From Sphingomonas sp. Leaf343 (lineage in GTDB: Bacteria > Pseudomonadota > Alphaproteobacteria > Sphingomonadales > Sphingomonadaceae), in assembly GCF_001423765.1 (NCBI RefSeq), contig NZ_LMPG01000001.1, positions 928,825-992,824 on the forward strand: a stretch of DNA of 64,000 nucleotides, given 5' to 3'. This document shows positions 9,506 to 20,278 of this stretch, in pieces. The notes under the pieces are model-generated. The model was not told the origin of the DNA. It did no database searches and saw only the letters and a program-made list of their open reading frames with translations. The first letter of the stretch is position 1; the number at the start of each line of letters is the position of its first letter. A program made the translations under genes and the position numbers.

Positions 9506-9561
9506 GCGAGTTCGACTCACCCCATTGCCGCCCGGCGCGGGCGACCGTAGAGGCGGCGGCG

Positions 9562-10227
9562 ATGGCCGGGCCGCTCTCCTCGATCCGCAACTGGATCTTC
9601 GATCTCGACAACACGCTGTATCCGGCGCGGTGCGATCTGTTCGCGAGGATCGACGTGCGGATGACGCAGTTCGTCGGCGACCTGCTGGGGCTGGACCCGG
9701 TCGAGGCGCGGCGGGTGCAGAAGCAGTATTTCATCGATCACGGCACGACGCTGGCCGGGCTGATGGCCGAGCATGACGTCGATCCTCACGCGTTCCTGGA
9801 TCATGTTCACGACATCGAGATGGACGTGCTGGAGCAGGACGCGCCGCTGGCGGCGGCGATCGCGCGGCTGCCGGGAAGAAAGCTGGTCTTCACCAACGGC
9901 GACACGCCGTACGCGCTGAGGGTGCTGGAGCGGTTGGGGCTGGGCGACAGTTTCGAGGCGGTGCACGACATCCGGGCGATGGGGCTGGTGCCGAAGCCGA
10001 ACCCCGCCGCCTATGCCGGACTGTGCGATACGTTCGGCATCGACCCGCGGGAATCGCTGTTCGTCGAGGACATGGCGCGCAACCTGAAGCCGGCCAAGGC
10101 GATCGGGATGACGACGGTATGGGTCGACAACGGATCGGAACAGCACCCCGACATCGACCGCAGCTATATCGACTATCACATCCACGAGCTTGCGCCGTGG
10201 CTCGAATCCATTCCGGAGACCGCATGA
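9562..10227 (+). CDS. Pyrimidine 5'-nucleotidase (HAD superfamily)
   Basis: The product is 221 residues. Motif [11 protein letters not shown] (nucleophile Asp, then DNT), motif II FTNGD, a Lys in VPKPNP and motif [10 protein letters not shown] form a complete HAD active site. The all-alpha cap between motifs I and II and the word FDLDNTLYP are typical of the pyrimidine 5'-nucleotidase/SDT1 group, which removes phosphate from UMP/CMP-type nucleotides. The start at MAGPLSS is picked because conserved sequence begins there; the upstream frame reads through a REP-like repeat. Its stop overlaps the dapD start by ATGA, so the two are co-translated. Confidence 0.85.
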   Translation: MAGPLSSIRNWIFDLDNTLYPARCDLFARIDVRMTQFVGDLLGLDPVEARRVQKQYFIDHGTTLAGLMAEHDVDPHAFLDHVHDIEMDVLEQDAPLAAAIARLPGRKLVFTNGDTPYALRVLERLGLGDSFEAVHDIRAMGLVPKPNPAAYAGLCDTFGIDPRESLFVEDMARNLKPAKAIGMTTVWVDNGSEQHPDIDRSYIDYHIHELAPWLESIPETA

Positions 10228-11048
10228 CCGACCTTTCGCAGACCATCGATGCCGCCTGGGACAACCGTGCCGAGCTGGGCTTCGACACGAAGGGCGACGT
10301 GCGGGACGCGGTGGAGGCGGCGCTGGCGCTGCTCGACCGGGGCGAGGCGCGGGTGGCGGAGCCGGACGGGCAGGGTGGCTGGCGCGTCAATCAGTGGCTG
10401 AAGAAGGCGGTGCTGCTGTCGTTCCGGCTGAACGACAATGTCGTGATGGGCGGCGGCGCGGGCGAGCTGCCGGGGTTCGACAAGGTGCCGTCGAAGTTCG
10501 CCGGCTGGGGCGAGGACGCGTTCCGCGCCGCCGGGTTCCGCGCGGTGCCGGGCAGCGTCGTGCGGCGCGGTGCGTTCGTGGGCAAGGGCGCGATCCTGAT
10601 GCCGAGCTTCGTCAACATCGGCGCGCATGTCGGCGAGGGGACGATGGTCGACACCTGGGCGACGGTTGGCAGTTGTGCGCAGATCGGGAAGAACGTGCAT
10701 CTGTCGGGCGGGGCCGGCATCGGCGGCGTACTGGAGCCGTTGCAGGCCGATCCGGTCATCATCGGCGACGGTGCGTTCATCGGTGCCCGCGCGGAGGTGG
10801 CCGAGGGCGTGCGCGTCGGCGAGGGCGCCGTGCTGTCGATGGGCGTGTATCTGGGCGCGTCGACCAAGATCGTCGATCGCGAGACCGGCGAAGTTATGAA
10901 GGGCGCGGTGCCGCCCTATGCGGTGGTCGTGCCGGGGACGCTGGGCGGTGGCGACGGGAAGCCCGGGCTGTACTGCGCGGTGATCGTCAAGCGGGTCGAT
11001 GCGCAGACGCGGTCGAAGACGAGCATCAACGAGTTGCTGCGGGATTGA
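10224..11048 (+). CDS. dapD: 2,3,4,5-tetrahydropyridine-2,6-dicarboxylate N-succinyltransferase
   Basis: The product is 274 residues, the usual length. It is the succinylase step of lysine/diaminopimelate synthesis in the cytoplasm, using succinyl-CoA. A helical N-terminal domain is followed by left-handed beta-helix hexapeptide repeats, with clear family words [35 protein letters not shown] and [14 protein letters not shown]. Translation is coupled to the upstream nucleotidase (ATGA overlap). Confidence 0.96.
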   Translation: MTDLSQTIDAAWDNRAELGFDTKGDVRDAVEAALALLDRGEARVAEPDGQGGWRVNQWLKKAVLLSFRLNDNVVMGGGAGELPGFDKVPSKFAGWGEDAFRAAGFRAVPGSVVRRGAFVGKGAILMPSFVNIGAHVGEGTMVDTWATVGSCAQIGKNVHLSGGAGIGGVLEPLQADPVIIGDGAFIGARAEVAEGVRVGEGAVLSMGVYLGASTKIVDRETGEVMKGAVPPYAVVVPGTLGGGDGKPGLYCAVIVKRVDAQTRSKTSINELLRD

Positions 11049-11128
11049 GGGGGAATATGTGCGGTTGCTCCCGGCCGCTCAAAGGCGTATCCGGCGTTTA
11101 ACGTGTTCAACGCGGCCCGGAGACCATC

Positions 11129-12091
11129 ATGACCGACAGCAGCAACGTCCTCGATCGAGTCCTCGTGCTGGAAATGGTGCGCGTGACGGAGGCGGCGGCG
11201 GTCGCGGCGTCGACGCTGACCGGGCGCGGCGACGAGAAGGCGGCGGATGCGGCGGCGGTCGAGGCGATGCGCGCGGCGCTCAACGAACTCGACATGGACG
11301 GCACCGTCGTGATCGGCGAGGGCGAGCGCGACGAGGCACCGATGCTGTTCATCGGCGAGAAGGTCGGCACCGGTAACGGCCCCGCGATCGACATCGCGCT
11401 CGACCCGCTGGAGGGAACGACGATCTGCGCCACGGCAGGGCCGAACAGCCTGGCGGTGCTGGCGATCGCGGAGAAGGGCGGGCTGCTCAATGCGCCCGAC
11501 GTCTATATGGACAAGATCGCGGTCGGGCCGGGCTATCCGGCAGGGATCATCGACCTCGACCGCTCGCCGACCGAGAACGTGACCGCCGTCGCCAAGGCGA
11601 AGGGCGTCTCCCCGCGCGATATCATCGTGTGCGTGCTCGACCGGCCGCGTCATGCCGACATGATCGCCGAACTGCGCGCGGTCGGATGTGGCGTGATGCT
11701 GATCGGCGACGGCGACGTGGCGGGCGTGATCGCGACGAGCGATCCGGAGACGACGATCGACGTGTATATGGGATCGGGCGGTGCGCCGGAGGGGGTGCTG
11801 GCGTGCGCGGCGCTGCGCTGCGTCGGCGGGCAGTTCAAGGGCCGCTTGCTGTTCCGCAACGACGACGAGCGGGCGCGCGCGGCGAAGTGGGGCGTCACCG
11901 ACCTCGACAAGCAATACGACCTGACCGAACTGGCGCGCGGCGACTGCATCTTCGCGGCGACGGGCGTGACGGACGGGTCGCTGCTGGCGGGCGTGAAGCG
12001 TCGGCCGGGCAAGATGACGACCGAAAGCGTGGTGATGCGCGCGTCGTCGGGCACGGTGCGCTGGGTCAAGGGCGAGCACCGGCTGGGCTGA
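11129..12091 (+). CDS. glpX: Class II fructose-1,6-bisphosphatase
   Basis: The product is 320 residues. It hydrolyses fructose-1,6-bisphosphate in gluconeogenesis. GlpX hallmarks are present: an early acidic metal site (IGEGERDEAPML), the lithium-sensitive phosphatase motif DPLEGTT, GDGDVAGVIA and GSGGAPEGVLA. Length and motif order match the family. It is preceded by an 80-base gap and followed 14 bases later by a CPBP protease gene on the same strand. Confidence 0.95.
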   Translation: MTDSSNVLDRVLVLEMVRVTEAAAVAASTLTGRGDEKAADAAAVEAMRAALNELDMDGTVVIGEGERDEAPMLFIGEKVGTGNGPAIDIALDPLEGTTICATAGPNSLAVLAIAEKGGLLNAPDVYMDKIAVGPGYPAGIIDLDRSPTENVTAVAKAKGVSPRDIIVCVLDRPRHADMIAELRAVGCGVMLIGDGDVAGVIATSDPETTIDVYMGSGGAPEGVLACAALRCVGGQFKGRLLFRNDDERARAAKWGVTDLDKQYDLTELARGDCIFAATGVTDGSLLAGVKRRPGKMTTESVVMRASSGTVRWVKGEHRLG

Positions 12092-12105
12092 TCGGGCGGC
12101 AGTCG

Positions 12106-12831
12106 ATGCTGGCGGCGGTCCTGCTGGCGGCGATGCTGGGGCTGATCGTCGCCAATTGTCGGAATGCGCGTGGCTTCTCGGCAAAACTTGCGGACCTGAT
12201 CGGGCGCACGTCGCGGAAGCGCGCGGTGTTCGGCTGGGCGGCGGGGACAGCGATCTATTTCGGCTGGACCAGCGTCATGGCGTTGCTGCTGATGGGGCGC
12301 GGCGATGCGATCGTGACGATGCCGGTCGAATTGCAGGTGGCGGCGTGGCGGCTGGGACTGCCGGGTTACGCCGCTCCGGGGGATGTCCGCTGGCTGTTGT
12401 TGTGCCTGTGCGGCGGGGTGGTGCTGGGACTGGTCGCGCTGTTGATCCTGCGGCGGATGGGCCGCGCGCCGGCCGGCATCCGCTATCGCTCGCCGGCAGC
12501 GGTGCGCGGGCCAAGCGAATGGCCGGGGGCGGTGGCGCTGTCGCTGGCGGCAGGGATCGGCGAGGAGCTGTTCTTCCGGCTGACGCTGCCGCTGCTGGTG
12601 GCGATCGTGACGGGATCGGGATTGGCTGGATTCGCGGTCGGGCTGGTCGCGTTCGGCGCGTCGCACCGGCATCAGGGTTGGGCCGGTATTCTCGCGACTG
12701 GATTGGTCGGCGCGTTCCTGACGGGGCTGTACCTGCTGACCGGGCAATTGTGGCTGGCAATGCTGGTGCATGTCGTCATCGACCTCAACGCGCTGGTGCT
12801 GCGGCCGATGCTGTTTCCAGTGCGGGAATGA
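12106..12831 (+). CDS. CPBP-family intramembrane metalloprotease
   Basis: The product is 241 residues with about seven hydrophobic segments. The C-terminal half carries the CPBP (Abi/Rce1-like) motifs: GEELFFRLTLP with the paired Glu and Arg, a His in FGASHRHQGW, and HVVIDLNAL. These proteins are membrane proteases or related factors; substrates are usually unknown. The ATG at 12106 lies close after the glpX stop; no strong ribosome site is visible, so coupling to glpX is possible. Confidence 0.82.
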   Translation: MLAAVLLAAMLGLIVANCRNARGFSAKLADLIGRTSRKRAVFGWAAGTAIYFGWTSVMALLLMGRGDAIVTMPVELQVAAWRLGLPGYAAPGDVRWLLLCLCGGVVLGLVALLILRRMGRAPAGIRYRSPAAVRGPSEWPGAVALSLAAGIGEELFFRLTLPLLVAIVTGSGLAGFAVGLVAFGASHRHQGWAGILATGLVGAFLTGLYLLTGQLWLAMLVHVVIDLNALVLRPMLFPVRE

Positions 12832-12886
12832 TGCTTCCGCGTTCGGGATAGAGGCGAGCGGCGGTGCGGGATGCCGATGGCGGATC

Positions 12887-12940
12887 GTCCTCACCCTTAC
12901 GTCGCTTCGCTCCTCCCTCCCTCTCCCAGAGGGAGAGGGA
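12887..12940. repeat. Dispersed repeat with hairpin, copy 1
   Basis: A segment beginning CCTCACCC, with CGCTTCGCTC, ends in a perfect 10-bp hairpin (arms 12918-12927 and 12931-12940, loop AGA). It sits between the convergent CPBP protease and maiA genes and could end transcription from either side, although no long T-tract follows. A related copy lies at 14878-14933. Confidence 0.6.
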
Positions 12941-12943
12941 ATT

Positions 12944-13576
12944 TCAGTCGGCGTCTGGCTGGCGTGACGGGTGCGCCGCCGCGAAGGCGGCGACGGCGGC
13001 GGCTTTGGCTCCGGCGGCGGCCAGAACCGGATAGGGCGTCGTGTCGACGCCGAACCGCGCGGCGGCGTAGAGTTGGGGTACGAGGAAACAATCCGCGATC
13101 GTCGGTGCGTTGCCATAGGCGAAGCCGCGACCGTGTTTCTCGATCGTCGGTTCCAGCGCGGCGAAACCGGCGGTCATCCACTCCGCGATCCACGCGTTCA
13201 CCGCCGCCTCGTCCGCCGCGAAGTCGGACCGCAGGCGCTTGAGGACGCGGAGGTTGTGGAGGGGGTGGATGTCCGCGCCGATCGTCGTCGCCATCGCCCG
13301 CACGATCGCACGGCCGTCCGCATCGGCGGGCAGCAGCGCGGGTGTCGGGTGACGCTCGTCCAGCCACTCGACGATCGCGAGGCTCTGCGTCAGGATCAGG
13401 CCATCGACCTCCAGCGTAGGCACCAGATGCTGCGGGTTGAGCGCAGTGTAGTCCGGCGCGCTCTGGGCGCCGGTGCGCAGGTCGTGGTTCACCTGTTCGT
13501 AGGCGAGCCCCTTCAACGCGAGCGCGATGCGGACGCGGTAGGCGGCGCTGGACCGCCAATAGCCGTGGAGGATCAC
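12944..13576 (-). CDS. maiA: Maleylacetoacetate isomerase (zeta-class GST)
   Basis: The product is 210 residues. It converts maleylacetoacetate to fumarylacetoacetate with glutathione in tyrosine degradation. The N-terminal thioredoxin fold has the zeta-class serine motif ([13 protein letters not shown]), the cis-Pro region ([10 protein letters not shown]) and [10 protein letters not shown]; the C-terminal helical domain contains [12 protein letters not shown] and the capping motif [11 protein letters not shown]. The classical SSC motif reads SSA here. It starts with GTG, overlapping the hmgA stop (GTGA), so it is translationally coupled to hmgA. No fumarylacetoacetase gene is seen beside it. 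Confidence 0.9.
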   Translation of the reverse strand: MILHGYWRSSAAYRVRIALALKGLAYEQVNHDLRTGAQSAPDYTALNPQHLVPTLEVDGLILTQSLAIVEWLDERHPTPALLPADADGRAIVRAMATTIGADIHPLHNLRVLKRLRSDFAADEAAVNAWIAEWMTAGFAALEPTIEKHGRGFAYGNAPTIADCFLVPQLYAAARFGVDTTPYPVLAAAGAKAAAVAAFAAAHPSRQPDAD

Positions 13577-14850
13577 GGCAGTTTCGCCTTGGGGAAGTCG
13601 GACCAGACCGCGTCATAGTCGAGCTGCGAATGCTCCAGCGCGAAGGTCGTGGGTTTGTAGGGCCAGCAACTCTCCAGCATGAAGGCCATCGTGCCGTCGA
13701 TCTTGTGCGGCTTGAGGTCGGCGGCGGATGCGCCCTGCCAGCTCGCAAGGTCGGGACCGTGGCCGGCCATGAGGTTGTGCAGCGACAGGCCGCCGGGCTG
13801 GAACCCCTCCGCCTTGGCATCGTACGCGCCGGTGATGAGGCCCATCGCCTCCGACATGACGTTGCGGTGGAACCAGGGCGGGCGGAACGTGTCCTCGGCG
13901 ACCATCCAGCGCGGTGGGAAGACGACGAAATCGGCATTGGCGCGGCCGGGTACGTCGCTGGGGGACGTCAGGACGGTGAAGATCGACGGATCGGGGTGGT
14001 CGAACGACACGGTGTTGATCGTGTTGAAGCGCGACAGATCATAGCGCCACGGCGCGAGGTTGCCGTGCCACGCGACGACATCGAGCGGGCTGTGGTCGAG
14101 CGTCGTCGTCCAGAGCGAGCCCATGAACTTCTGGATGACCTCGACGGGGTCGTCGCGATCCTCGAACCACGCGACCGGCGTCTCGAAATCGCGCGGGTTG
14201 GCGAGGCCGTTGGCGCCGATCGGGCCGAGATCGGGCAGGCGGAACAGCGCGCCGTGATTTTCGCAGACATAGCCGCGGGCGGACCCGTCCGGCAGCAGCG
14301 CGCGGAACCGGACGCCGCGCGGGATCAGCGCGATCTGGCCGGGCGCGATCTCGACCCGGCCGAGTTCGGTGAGCAGGTCGAGACGGCCCTGCTGCGGCAC
14401 GAACAGCAACTCGCCGTCCGCGTTCATGAACACGCGGTCGGTCATGTCGCGGTTGGCGGCATAGAGGTGGAGCGCGACGCCCTCCAGATCGGCGGGATCG
14501 CGGTTGGCGAGCATCGTCGTCATGCCGTCGATCAGGTCGGTGCCGGGAGCCGCATCGGCGATCGGGTCCCAGCGCAGGCGATTGGGGGCGAGCGGTGCTG
14601 CGGTGGTGCCGGGGGCGAGGCGCGGTGCGCCGTCGTAGCGGGTGTAGGCCGGATGCTCGGCGGTGGGGCGGAGGCGGTAGAGCCAGCTCCGGCGGTTCTC
14701 GTGCCGGGGCGCGGTGAAGGCGGTGCCGCTGAGCTGTTCGGCGTAGAGGCCGAAGGCCGGGCGCTGTGGCGAGTTGCGGCCGATCGGGAGCGCGCCGGGG
14801 ACGGCCTCGGTGGAGATGTGGTTGGCGAAGCCGGGGATGTAGTCTGGCAT
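13573..14850 (-). CDS. hmgA: Homogentisate 1,2-dioxygenase
   Basis: The product is 425 residues. It opens the aromatic ring of homogentisate to give maleylacetoacetate, using non-haem iron. Family words include [19 protein letters not shown] near the start, [14 protein letters not shown] and, near the C-terminus, [12 protein letters not shown], which belongs to the iron/substrate site. It is the first gene of the hmgA-maiA pair. The gene for the preceding pathway step, hppD, lies immediately upstream on the same strand after a 260-base gap containing repeats. Confidence 0.95.
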   Translation of the reverse strand: MPDYIPGFANHISTEAVPGALPIGRNSPQRPAFGLYAEQLSGTAFTAPRHENRRSWLYRLRPTAEHPAYTRYDGAPRLAPGTTAAPLAPNRLRWDPIADAAPGTDLIDGMTTMLANRDPADLEGVALHLYAANRDMTDRVFMNADGELLFVPQQGRLDLLTELGRVEIAPGQIALIPRGVRFRALLPDGSARGYVCENHGALFRLPDLGPIGANGLANPRDFETPVAWFEDRDDPVEVIQKFMGSLWTTTLDHSPLDVVAWHGNLAPWRYDLSRFNTINTVSFDHPDPSIFTVLTSPSDVPGRANADFVVFPPRWMVAEDTFRPPWFHRNVMSEAMGLITGAYDAKAEGFQPGGLSLHNLMAGHGPDLASWQGASAADLKPHKIDGTMAFMLESCWPYKPTTFALEHSQLDYDAVWSDFPKAKLP

Positions 14851-14877
14851 CTCTTGGTTCTTCCGATGGGGGGAGTG

Positions 14878-14933
14878 TCCTCACCCGCGGGCGCTTCGCT
14901 CGTCCTTCCCCGTCCCCTAAAGGGAGAGGGGCT
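14878..14933. repeat. Dispersed repeat, copy 2
   Basis: This segment shares the layout TCCTCACCC, CGCTTCGCTC, a C-rich run and GGGAGAGGGG with the segment at 12887-12940, in the same orientation. The two copies flank the maiA-hmgA pair. Such elements are common between proteobacterial genes. Confidence 0.5.
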
Positions 14934-14996
14934 GGCTCGCGTTAGCCCGCGCTGGGCGAGGGCGGGAGCCACTCACCCGCCGGCGCGTCAGTCGCG

Positions 14997-15037
14997 AAGC
15001 CTGTCCTGAGCGCCTGCCCTTGCAGGCAGTCGAAGGG
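14997..15037. repeat. Dispersed repeat of the CCTGTCCTGAGC / GTCGAAGG type
   Basis: The words AAGCCTGTCCTGAGCG and CAGTCGAAGGG flank a 6-bp hairpin (GCCTGC, four bases, GCAGGC). Elements with these words recur between genes in sphingomonad genomes, according to recalled experience. It lies just downstream of hppD and may help end its transcript. Confidence 0.5.
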
Positions 15038-15110
15038 CCGCGCCTTGTGCGCCGGCTCCGCTGCGCTGGCCGGGCGCGGGCCGCGCCGGCGCGCGGCGTC
15101 CGGTCGACGC

Positions 15111-16208
15111 TTACGCGTCGACCTGGATCACGCCGCGCCGGATCTGATCCAGTTCGATGCTTTCGAACAGGGCCTGGAAATTGCCGTTGCCGAAGCCCTG
15201 ATTGCCCTTGCGCTGGATGATCTCGAAGAAGATCGGGCCGACCATGTTCTCGGTGAAGATCTGGAGCAGGATGCCCTCGTCGCCGACATTGCCGTCGATC
15301 AGGATGCGATTGCGCTTCAGGCGGTCGAGGTCTTCGCCGTGGCCGGGGACGCGCTTGTCGACCAGTTCGTAATAGGTCTCGATCGTGTCCTGAAGCCGGA
15401 CGCCGCGGGCGCGGAGTTTTTCGACGGTGTCGAAGATGTTCTCCGTCGTCAGCGCGAGGTGCTGGATGCCCTCGCCCTGATATTCGCGGAGGAACTCCTC
15501 GATCTGGCTGTTGTCGTCCTGCGACTCGTTCAGCGGGATGCGGATCGCTCCGTCCGGGGCGATCATCGCCTGCGAAAACAGGCCGGTCGCCTTGCCCTTG
15601 ATGTCGAAATACTTCTGCTCCTGAAAGCCGAAGAGGCGGCCGTAGAAGCTGGACCATGTCCGCATCTCGCCGCGGCGCACATTGTGGGTCAGGTGGTCGA
15701 GCAGGTCGAGACCGACGTTGTTCGCGGCTTCGGCTTCGGCGGCGCCCTCGACGGGCGTCCAGTCTGCGTAGAGGTCCGCGCCGGCCTTGACGAGATACAG
15801 ATACGATCCGCCGATGCCCTCGATCACGCAGGCCTCTTCGCCCAGCGTGCCGCGGGCGGCGTCGACCGCCTGTGCGCCCTCCTCAATGGCGTGAGCGTAG
15901 GCCGACTGCGGATCGGCAACGCGGAACGCCATGCCGCTGGCGGACGGACCGTGCGCGGCGCGGAAGTCGGCGGACTGGCCAGCCGACTCGCGGTTGAGCA
16001 GCAGGTTGATCTTGCCCTGCTTGTAACGGACGACATCTTTGGACGGATGACGATGCGCCGCGACGAAGCCCATCGCCTCGAACTGGGCGGCAAGTGCGTC
16101 GGGATCGGGGGAGGTGAATTCGCAGAATTCGAAACCGTCGAGACCCAGCGGGTTCGCCGTCGCGGCATTGGTCTCGTGGGAAGTGTTCTCGGGTGCAAGG
16201 GTCGCCAT
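15111..16208 (-). CDS. hppD: 4-hydroxyphenylpyruvate dioxygenase
   Basis: The product is 365 residues. It converts 4-hydroxyphenylpyruvate to homogentisate, using Fe(II). The two VOC-type halves are visible. Iron ligands are readable as His in LLDHLTHNV, His in GIQHLALTT and Glu in GPIFFEIIQR. The C-terminal gate region (NQGFGNGNFQALFESIE) is intact. The start MATLAPENT is chosen because the upstream in-frame extension runs through the operator region shared with the divergent MarR gene. Confidence 0.95.
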   Translation of the reverse strand: MATLAPENTSHETNAATANPLGLDGFEFCEFTSPDPDALAAQFEAMGFVAAHRHPSKDVVRYKQGKINLLLNRESAGQSADFRAAHGPSASGMAFRVADPQSAYAHAIEEGAQAVDAARGTLGEEACVIEGIGGSYLYLVKAGADLYADWTPVEGAAEAEAANNVGLDLLDHLTHNVRRGEMRTWSSFYGRLFGFQEQKYFDIKGKATGLFSQAMIAPDGAIRIPLNESQDDNSQIEEFLREYQGEGIQHLALTTENIFDTVEKLRARGVRLQDTIETYYELVDKRVPGHGEDLDRLKRNRILIDGNVGDEGILLQIFTENMVGPIFFEIIQRKGNQGFGNGNFQALFESIELDQIRRGVIQVDA

Positions 16209-16224
16209 CGTCCGCTCCAAATCC

Positions 16225-16240
16225 GGTATCAATTGATACC
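16225..16240. promoter_or_regulatory. Operator-like 16-bp palindrome between hppD and marR
   Basis: GGTATCAATTGATACC is a perfect palindrome placed 17 bases upstream of the hppD start. MarR-family dimers bind palindromes of this size. It lies between divergent hppD and a marR gene, so it is the likely site at which the regulator controls hppD and itself. Confidence 0.7.
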
Positions 16241-16261
16241 AAGCTGCCGGATTGCGCAACC

Positions 16262-16277
16262 GGTGTCAAATGCTACC
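16262..16277. promoter_or_regulatory. Second, imperfect operator copy next to the marR start
   Basis: GGTGTCAAATGCTACC matches the perfect palindrome at 16225-16240 at 13 of 16 positions, with its centre 37 bp away. It ends nine bases before the marR start codon, where a bound repressor would block its own gene. Confidence 0.55.
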
Positions 16278-16286
16278 AATGCTGGA

Positions 16287-16766
16287 ATGGACGAACCGAC
16301 GTTGCGCCTCGACGAATTCCTGCCGTTCCGGCTGTCCTATACGTCGAACCTCGTGAGCGAGACGGTGGCGCAGATCTATATCGCGCTGTTCGACCTGCGC
16401 ATTCCGGAGTGGCGGATCATCGCGGTCGTCGCCGAGCATGACGGGATCAGCCAGCAGGCGATCGGCGCGCGCACGCGGATGGACAAGGTCACCGTCAGCC
16501 GCGCGGCGATCGCGCTGACCGGGCGGGGCTTGCTGGAGCGGGCGGCGAACCCGGACGACAAACGGTCGCATCTGCTGGTACTGTCGGCGGCGGGACGCGC
16601 GCTCTATGCCGATGTCGCGCCGAAAGCGCTGGAGGTGGAGCGATCGATCTTCGCGGCGTTCGGGGCAGGGGAACTGGAGGCGTTTCGGGCGACGTTGCGG
16701 CGGATCGACGCGGTGGTGGCGGGGATGGGGATGGGGGCCGGGGCGGTTTCGACATCTTCGCCATGA
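16287..16766 (+). CDS. MarR-family transcriptional regulator of tyrosine catabolism
   Basis: The product is 159 residues. It has the MarR winged-helix layout: a helix-turn-helix (ISQQAIGARTRMDKVTVSRAAIAL) and a wing ending DDKRSHLLVLSAAG. It is divergent from hppD and flanked by two operator-like palindromes, so it probably represses hppD and itself, released by a pathway aromatic acid. That link is inferred from position. No clear ribosome site precedes the ATG; the transcript may be leaderless or nearly so. Confidence 0.85.
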   Translation: MDEPTLRLDEFLPFRLSYTSNLVSETVAQIYIALFDLRIPEWRIIAVVAEHDGISQQAIGARTRMDKVTVSRAAIALTGRGLLERAANPDDKRSHLLVLSAAGRALYADVAPKALEVERSIFAAFGAGELEAFRATLRRIDAVVAGMGMGAGAVSTSSP

Positions 16767-16807
16767 TCCTTCCCGGCCGGGGAAGGGCATGAAGGTCGGA
16801 TCGCGCC

Positions 16808-17673
<866 letters not shown>

Positions 17674-17677
<4 letters not shown>

Positions 17678-18573
17678 GATGTCGGTCCCAGCAGTTCGTC
17701 GAGGATGTCGGAGAGCGCCGCCTGCCAGTCGCGCGGGCGGATGCCGTAGGCGCGCTCGATCGCGACGTGGCTCAGCAGCGAATTGGCGGGCCGGCGCGCG
17801 GGCGTCGGATAGTCGGCGGTGGCGATCGGCTGCACGATGGGGGAGGGACCGCCCCGCAAGGCGGCCTGCCGGAAGATCTCCTCCGCGAAGCCCGCCCAGC
17901 TGGTCGCGCCGGCGTTGGAGACGTGGAAGGTGCCGGTGGGGGCGTCCGGGTCCTCGATCAGCCGCACCGCGATCGTCGCGAGTGCCGCGGCGAGATCGGT
18001 CGCCGAGGTCGGGCTGCCATGCTGGTCGGCGACGACCGACAGGGCGGGGCGGTCCGCGCCGACGCGCAGCATCGTCCTGATGAAGTTATGCCCGGTCGCG
18101 CTCACCACCCACGCGGTGCGGACGATGACGTGGTGCGGGGTACCGGTGCGGACCGCCAGTTCGCCGCCCAGCTTCGACGCGCCGTAGACGTTGAGGGGGG
18201 CCACCGCATCGTCGACCTCCCACGCGCCGTCCTTGTCGCCCGGGAAGACATAGTCGGTCGACACCTGCACCAGCGGGATGGCGGCCGCCTTGCAGGCGGC
18301 GGCGAAGGCGGCGGGGGCCTGTGCGTTGACTGCCCAGGCGGTGACGACATCGTCCTCCGCCTTGTCGACCGCGGTATAGGCCGCGCCGTTGATCACCGCG
18401 GCGAAGGGCCGGCCGTCATGGCCCGCCGCCACCTTTGCGGCGATGGCGGCGGTGTCGGTCAGGTCGAGATCGGCCGTGTCGCTGGTGATGACATGATAGC
18501 CTTGCGGCCAGACATGCTTCGCGAGCGCGGTGCCGAGCTGGCCACCGCCTCCGGTGACGAGGATGGCGCGCAT
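17674..18573 (-). CDS. rmlD: dTDP-4-dehydrorhamnose reductase
   Basis: The product is 299 residues. It carries out the final NAD(P)H-dependent reduction to dTDP-L-rhamnose. It shows the Rossmann motif [34 protein letters not shown] and the catalytic YGASKLGGE (Tyr-x3-Lys). The start MRAILVT overlaps the rmlB stop by one base; the longer upstream frame is not conserved. It is tightly coupled with rmlB and rmlA. Confidence 0.95.
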
Positions 18574-19628
18574 CAGGCGGCGAGGCCGCGGCGCTGGTCC
18601 GCCTGCCGCTCGTCGACGATGGCACGCCACCACGCCTCGTTGTCGAGATACCAGCGCACGGTCTTCTCGATGCCGGTCTCGAACGTCTCGGCAGGCTCCC
18701 AGCCGAGTTCGTCGCGAATGCGCGATGCGTCGATCGCGTAGCGCGCGTCGTGGCCGGGGCGGTCGGCGACGAAGCCGATCTGCTTCGTATAGCTCTCGCC
18801 ATCGGCGCGCGGGCGCAGATCGTCGAGGATGGTGCAGATCGTCTCGACCACCGACAAATTGGTCTTCTCGTTGTTGCCGCCGACATTGTAGCTGCGGCCG
18901 GGCTGGCCGCGCTCGAACACCGCGCGCAGCGCGCGGACATGATCCTCGACGTAGAGCCAGTCGCGCACGTTCGCGCCGCGACCGTAGACGGGCAGCGTCT
19001 CCCCCGCGAGCGCCTTGACGATCATCAGCGGGATGAGCTTTTCGGGGAAGTGATACGGCCCGTAATTGTTCGAGCAGTTGGTCACGACCACCGGCAGGCC
19101 GTAGGTGTGGCCCCAGGCGCTGACGAGATGGTCGGAGCCCGCCTTGGACGCCGAATAGGGCGAGCGCGGGTCGTAGGGCGTATCCTCGGTGAACAGCCCC
19201 TCGTCGCCGAGCGACCCGTACACTTCGTCGGTCGAGATGTGGTGGAAGCGGAAGCGCGCACGCGCGTCCTCGTCCAGCCCCGACCAGTAGGTGCGTGCGG
19301 CGTCGAGCAGCGTGAAGGTGCCGACGATGTTGGTGTGGATGAACGCGCCCGGTCCGTCGATCGAGCGGTCGACATGGCTCTCGGCGGCCAGATGCGTGAT
19401 GACGTCGGGACGGAATTCGGCGAGCGTCCTCGCGACCAGTTCGGCGTCGCCGATGTCGCCCTGCACGAAGCGGTAGCGAGGGCTGTCGGACACCGCCTCG
19501 ACGGTCGTCAGCGTGCCGGCATAGGTGAGCTTGTCGAGGTTCAGCACCTCGTGCTCGCTGTCCGCGATGAGGTGCCGGACGAGCGCCGAACCGATGAAGC
19601 CGGCCCCGCCGGTGACGAGTACGCGCAT
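18573..19628 (-). CDS. rmlB: dTDP-glucose 4,6-dehydratase
   Basis: The product is 351 residues, an extended SDR enzyme converting dTDP-glucose to dTDP-4-keto-6-deoxyglucose. Motifs are [11 protein letters not shown] (NAD binding), [22 protein letters not shown] (catalytic Asp-Glu), [12 protein letters not shown] (Tyr-x3-Lys) and [17 protein letters not shown]. The start at MRVLVTGG is fixed by the NAD-binding motif; upstream in-frame sequence overlaps the end of rmlC and is not used. Confidence 0.96.
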   Translation of the reverse strand: MRVLVTGGAGFIGSALVRHLIADSEHEVLNLDKLTYAGTLTTVEAVSDSPRYRFVQGDIGDAELVARTLAEFRPDVITHLAAESHVDRSIDGPGAFIHTNIVGTFTLLDAARTYWSGLDEDARARFRFHHISTDEVYGSLGDEGLFTEDTPYDPRSPYSASKAGSDHLVSAWGHTYGLPVVVTNCSNNYGPYHFPEKLIPLMIVKALAGETLPVYGRGANVRDWLYVEDHVRALRAVFERGQPGRSYNVGGNNEKTNLSVVETICTILDDLRPRADGESYTKQIGFVADRPGHDARYAIDASRIRDELGWEPAETFETGIEKTVRWYLDNEAWWRAIVDERQADQRRGLAA

Positions 19629-19638
19629 GAAGGTGACC

Positions 19639-20202
19639 TCAGGAAAGCGGCGCCAGCGGGCGGCCGTCATAGGGAAAGGGGCTGTCGAACGCGGCCAGTG
19701 TGGGTTGCCTCGCGTCCTTGCCCGACAGCTCCGGCGTCGTGCCGGCGGGGAGCGGCCAGGCAATGCCGCAACTGTCCCACGCGATGCCGCCGTCGCACTC
19801 GGGCGCGTAGAGATCGGACACCTTGTAGGCGACCTCGGTATCGGGTTCGAGCGTCAGGAAGCCGTGCGCGAAGCCGACCGGCACGAACAGCTGGTGGCCG
19901 TTCTCCGCCGACAGTTCCGCGCCGACCCACCGGCCATAGGTCGGCGAGCCGGCGCGCAGATCGACCGCGACGTCGTAGATCGATCCGCGCAGGCAGCGGA
20001 CCAGCTTGTCCTGCCCGTGTGGCGGCGTCTGGAAGTGGAGGCCGCGCAGCGTGAAGGCGGGCACCGACAGCGAATGGTTGTCCTGCACGAAGCGACACGC
20101 GATGCCCGCCTCCGCGAACGTCCGCTCGCTGTATACCTCCATGAACCACCCGCGTGCATCGCCGTGGCGCTTCGGACGGATCAACTGGACGGGACTGGGC
20201 AT
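19639..20202 (-). CDS. rmlC: dTDP-4-dehydrorhamnose 3,5-epimerase
   Basis: The product is 187 residues with a cupin fold. It has the family words [38 protein letters not shown] (catalytic His) and [13 protein letters not shown]. It is the first gene of rmlCBDA, ten bases upstream of rmlB. The operon supplies dTDP-rhamnose for the polysaccharide genes that follow; sphingan gene clusters carry the same four genes next to the priming transferase. Confidence 0.95.
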   Translation of the reverse strand: MPSPVQLIRPKRHGDARGWFMEVYSERTFAEAGIACRFVQDNHSLSVPAFTLRGLHFQTPPHGQDKLVRCLRGSIYDVAVDLRAGSPTYGRWVGAELSAENGHQLFVPVGFAHGFLTLEPDTEVAYKVSDLYAPECDGGIAWDSCGIAWPLPAGTTPELSGKDARQPTLAAFDSPFPYDGRPLAPLS

Positions 20203-20278
20203 CGGTGCGGCGGACCCCCGGGTGTAGCTGCGATGGCGGGCCGCTTAGACCATCCGGCCCGCGGGGGGAACCGGCGGG

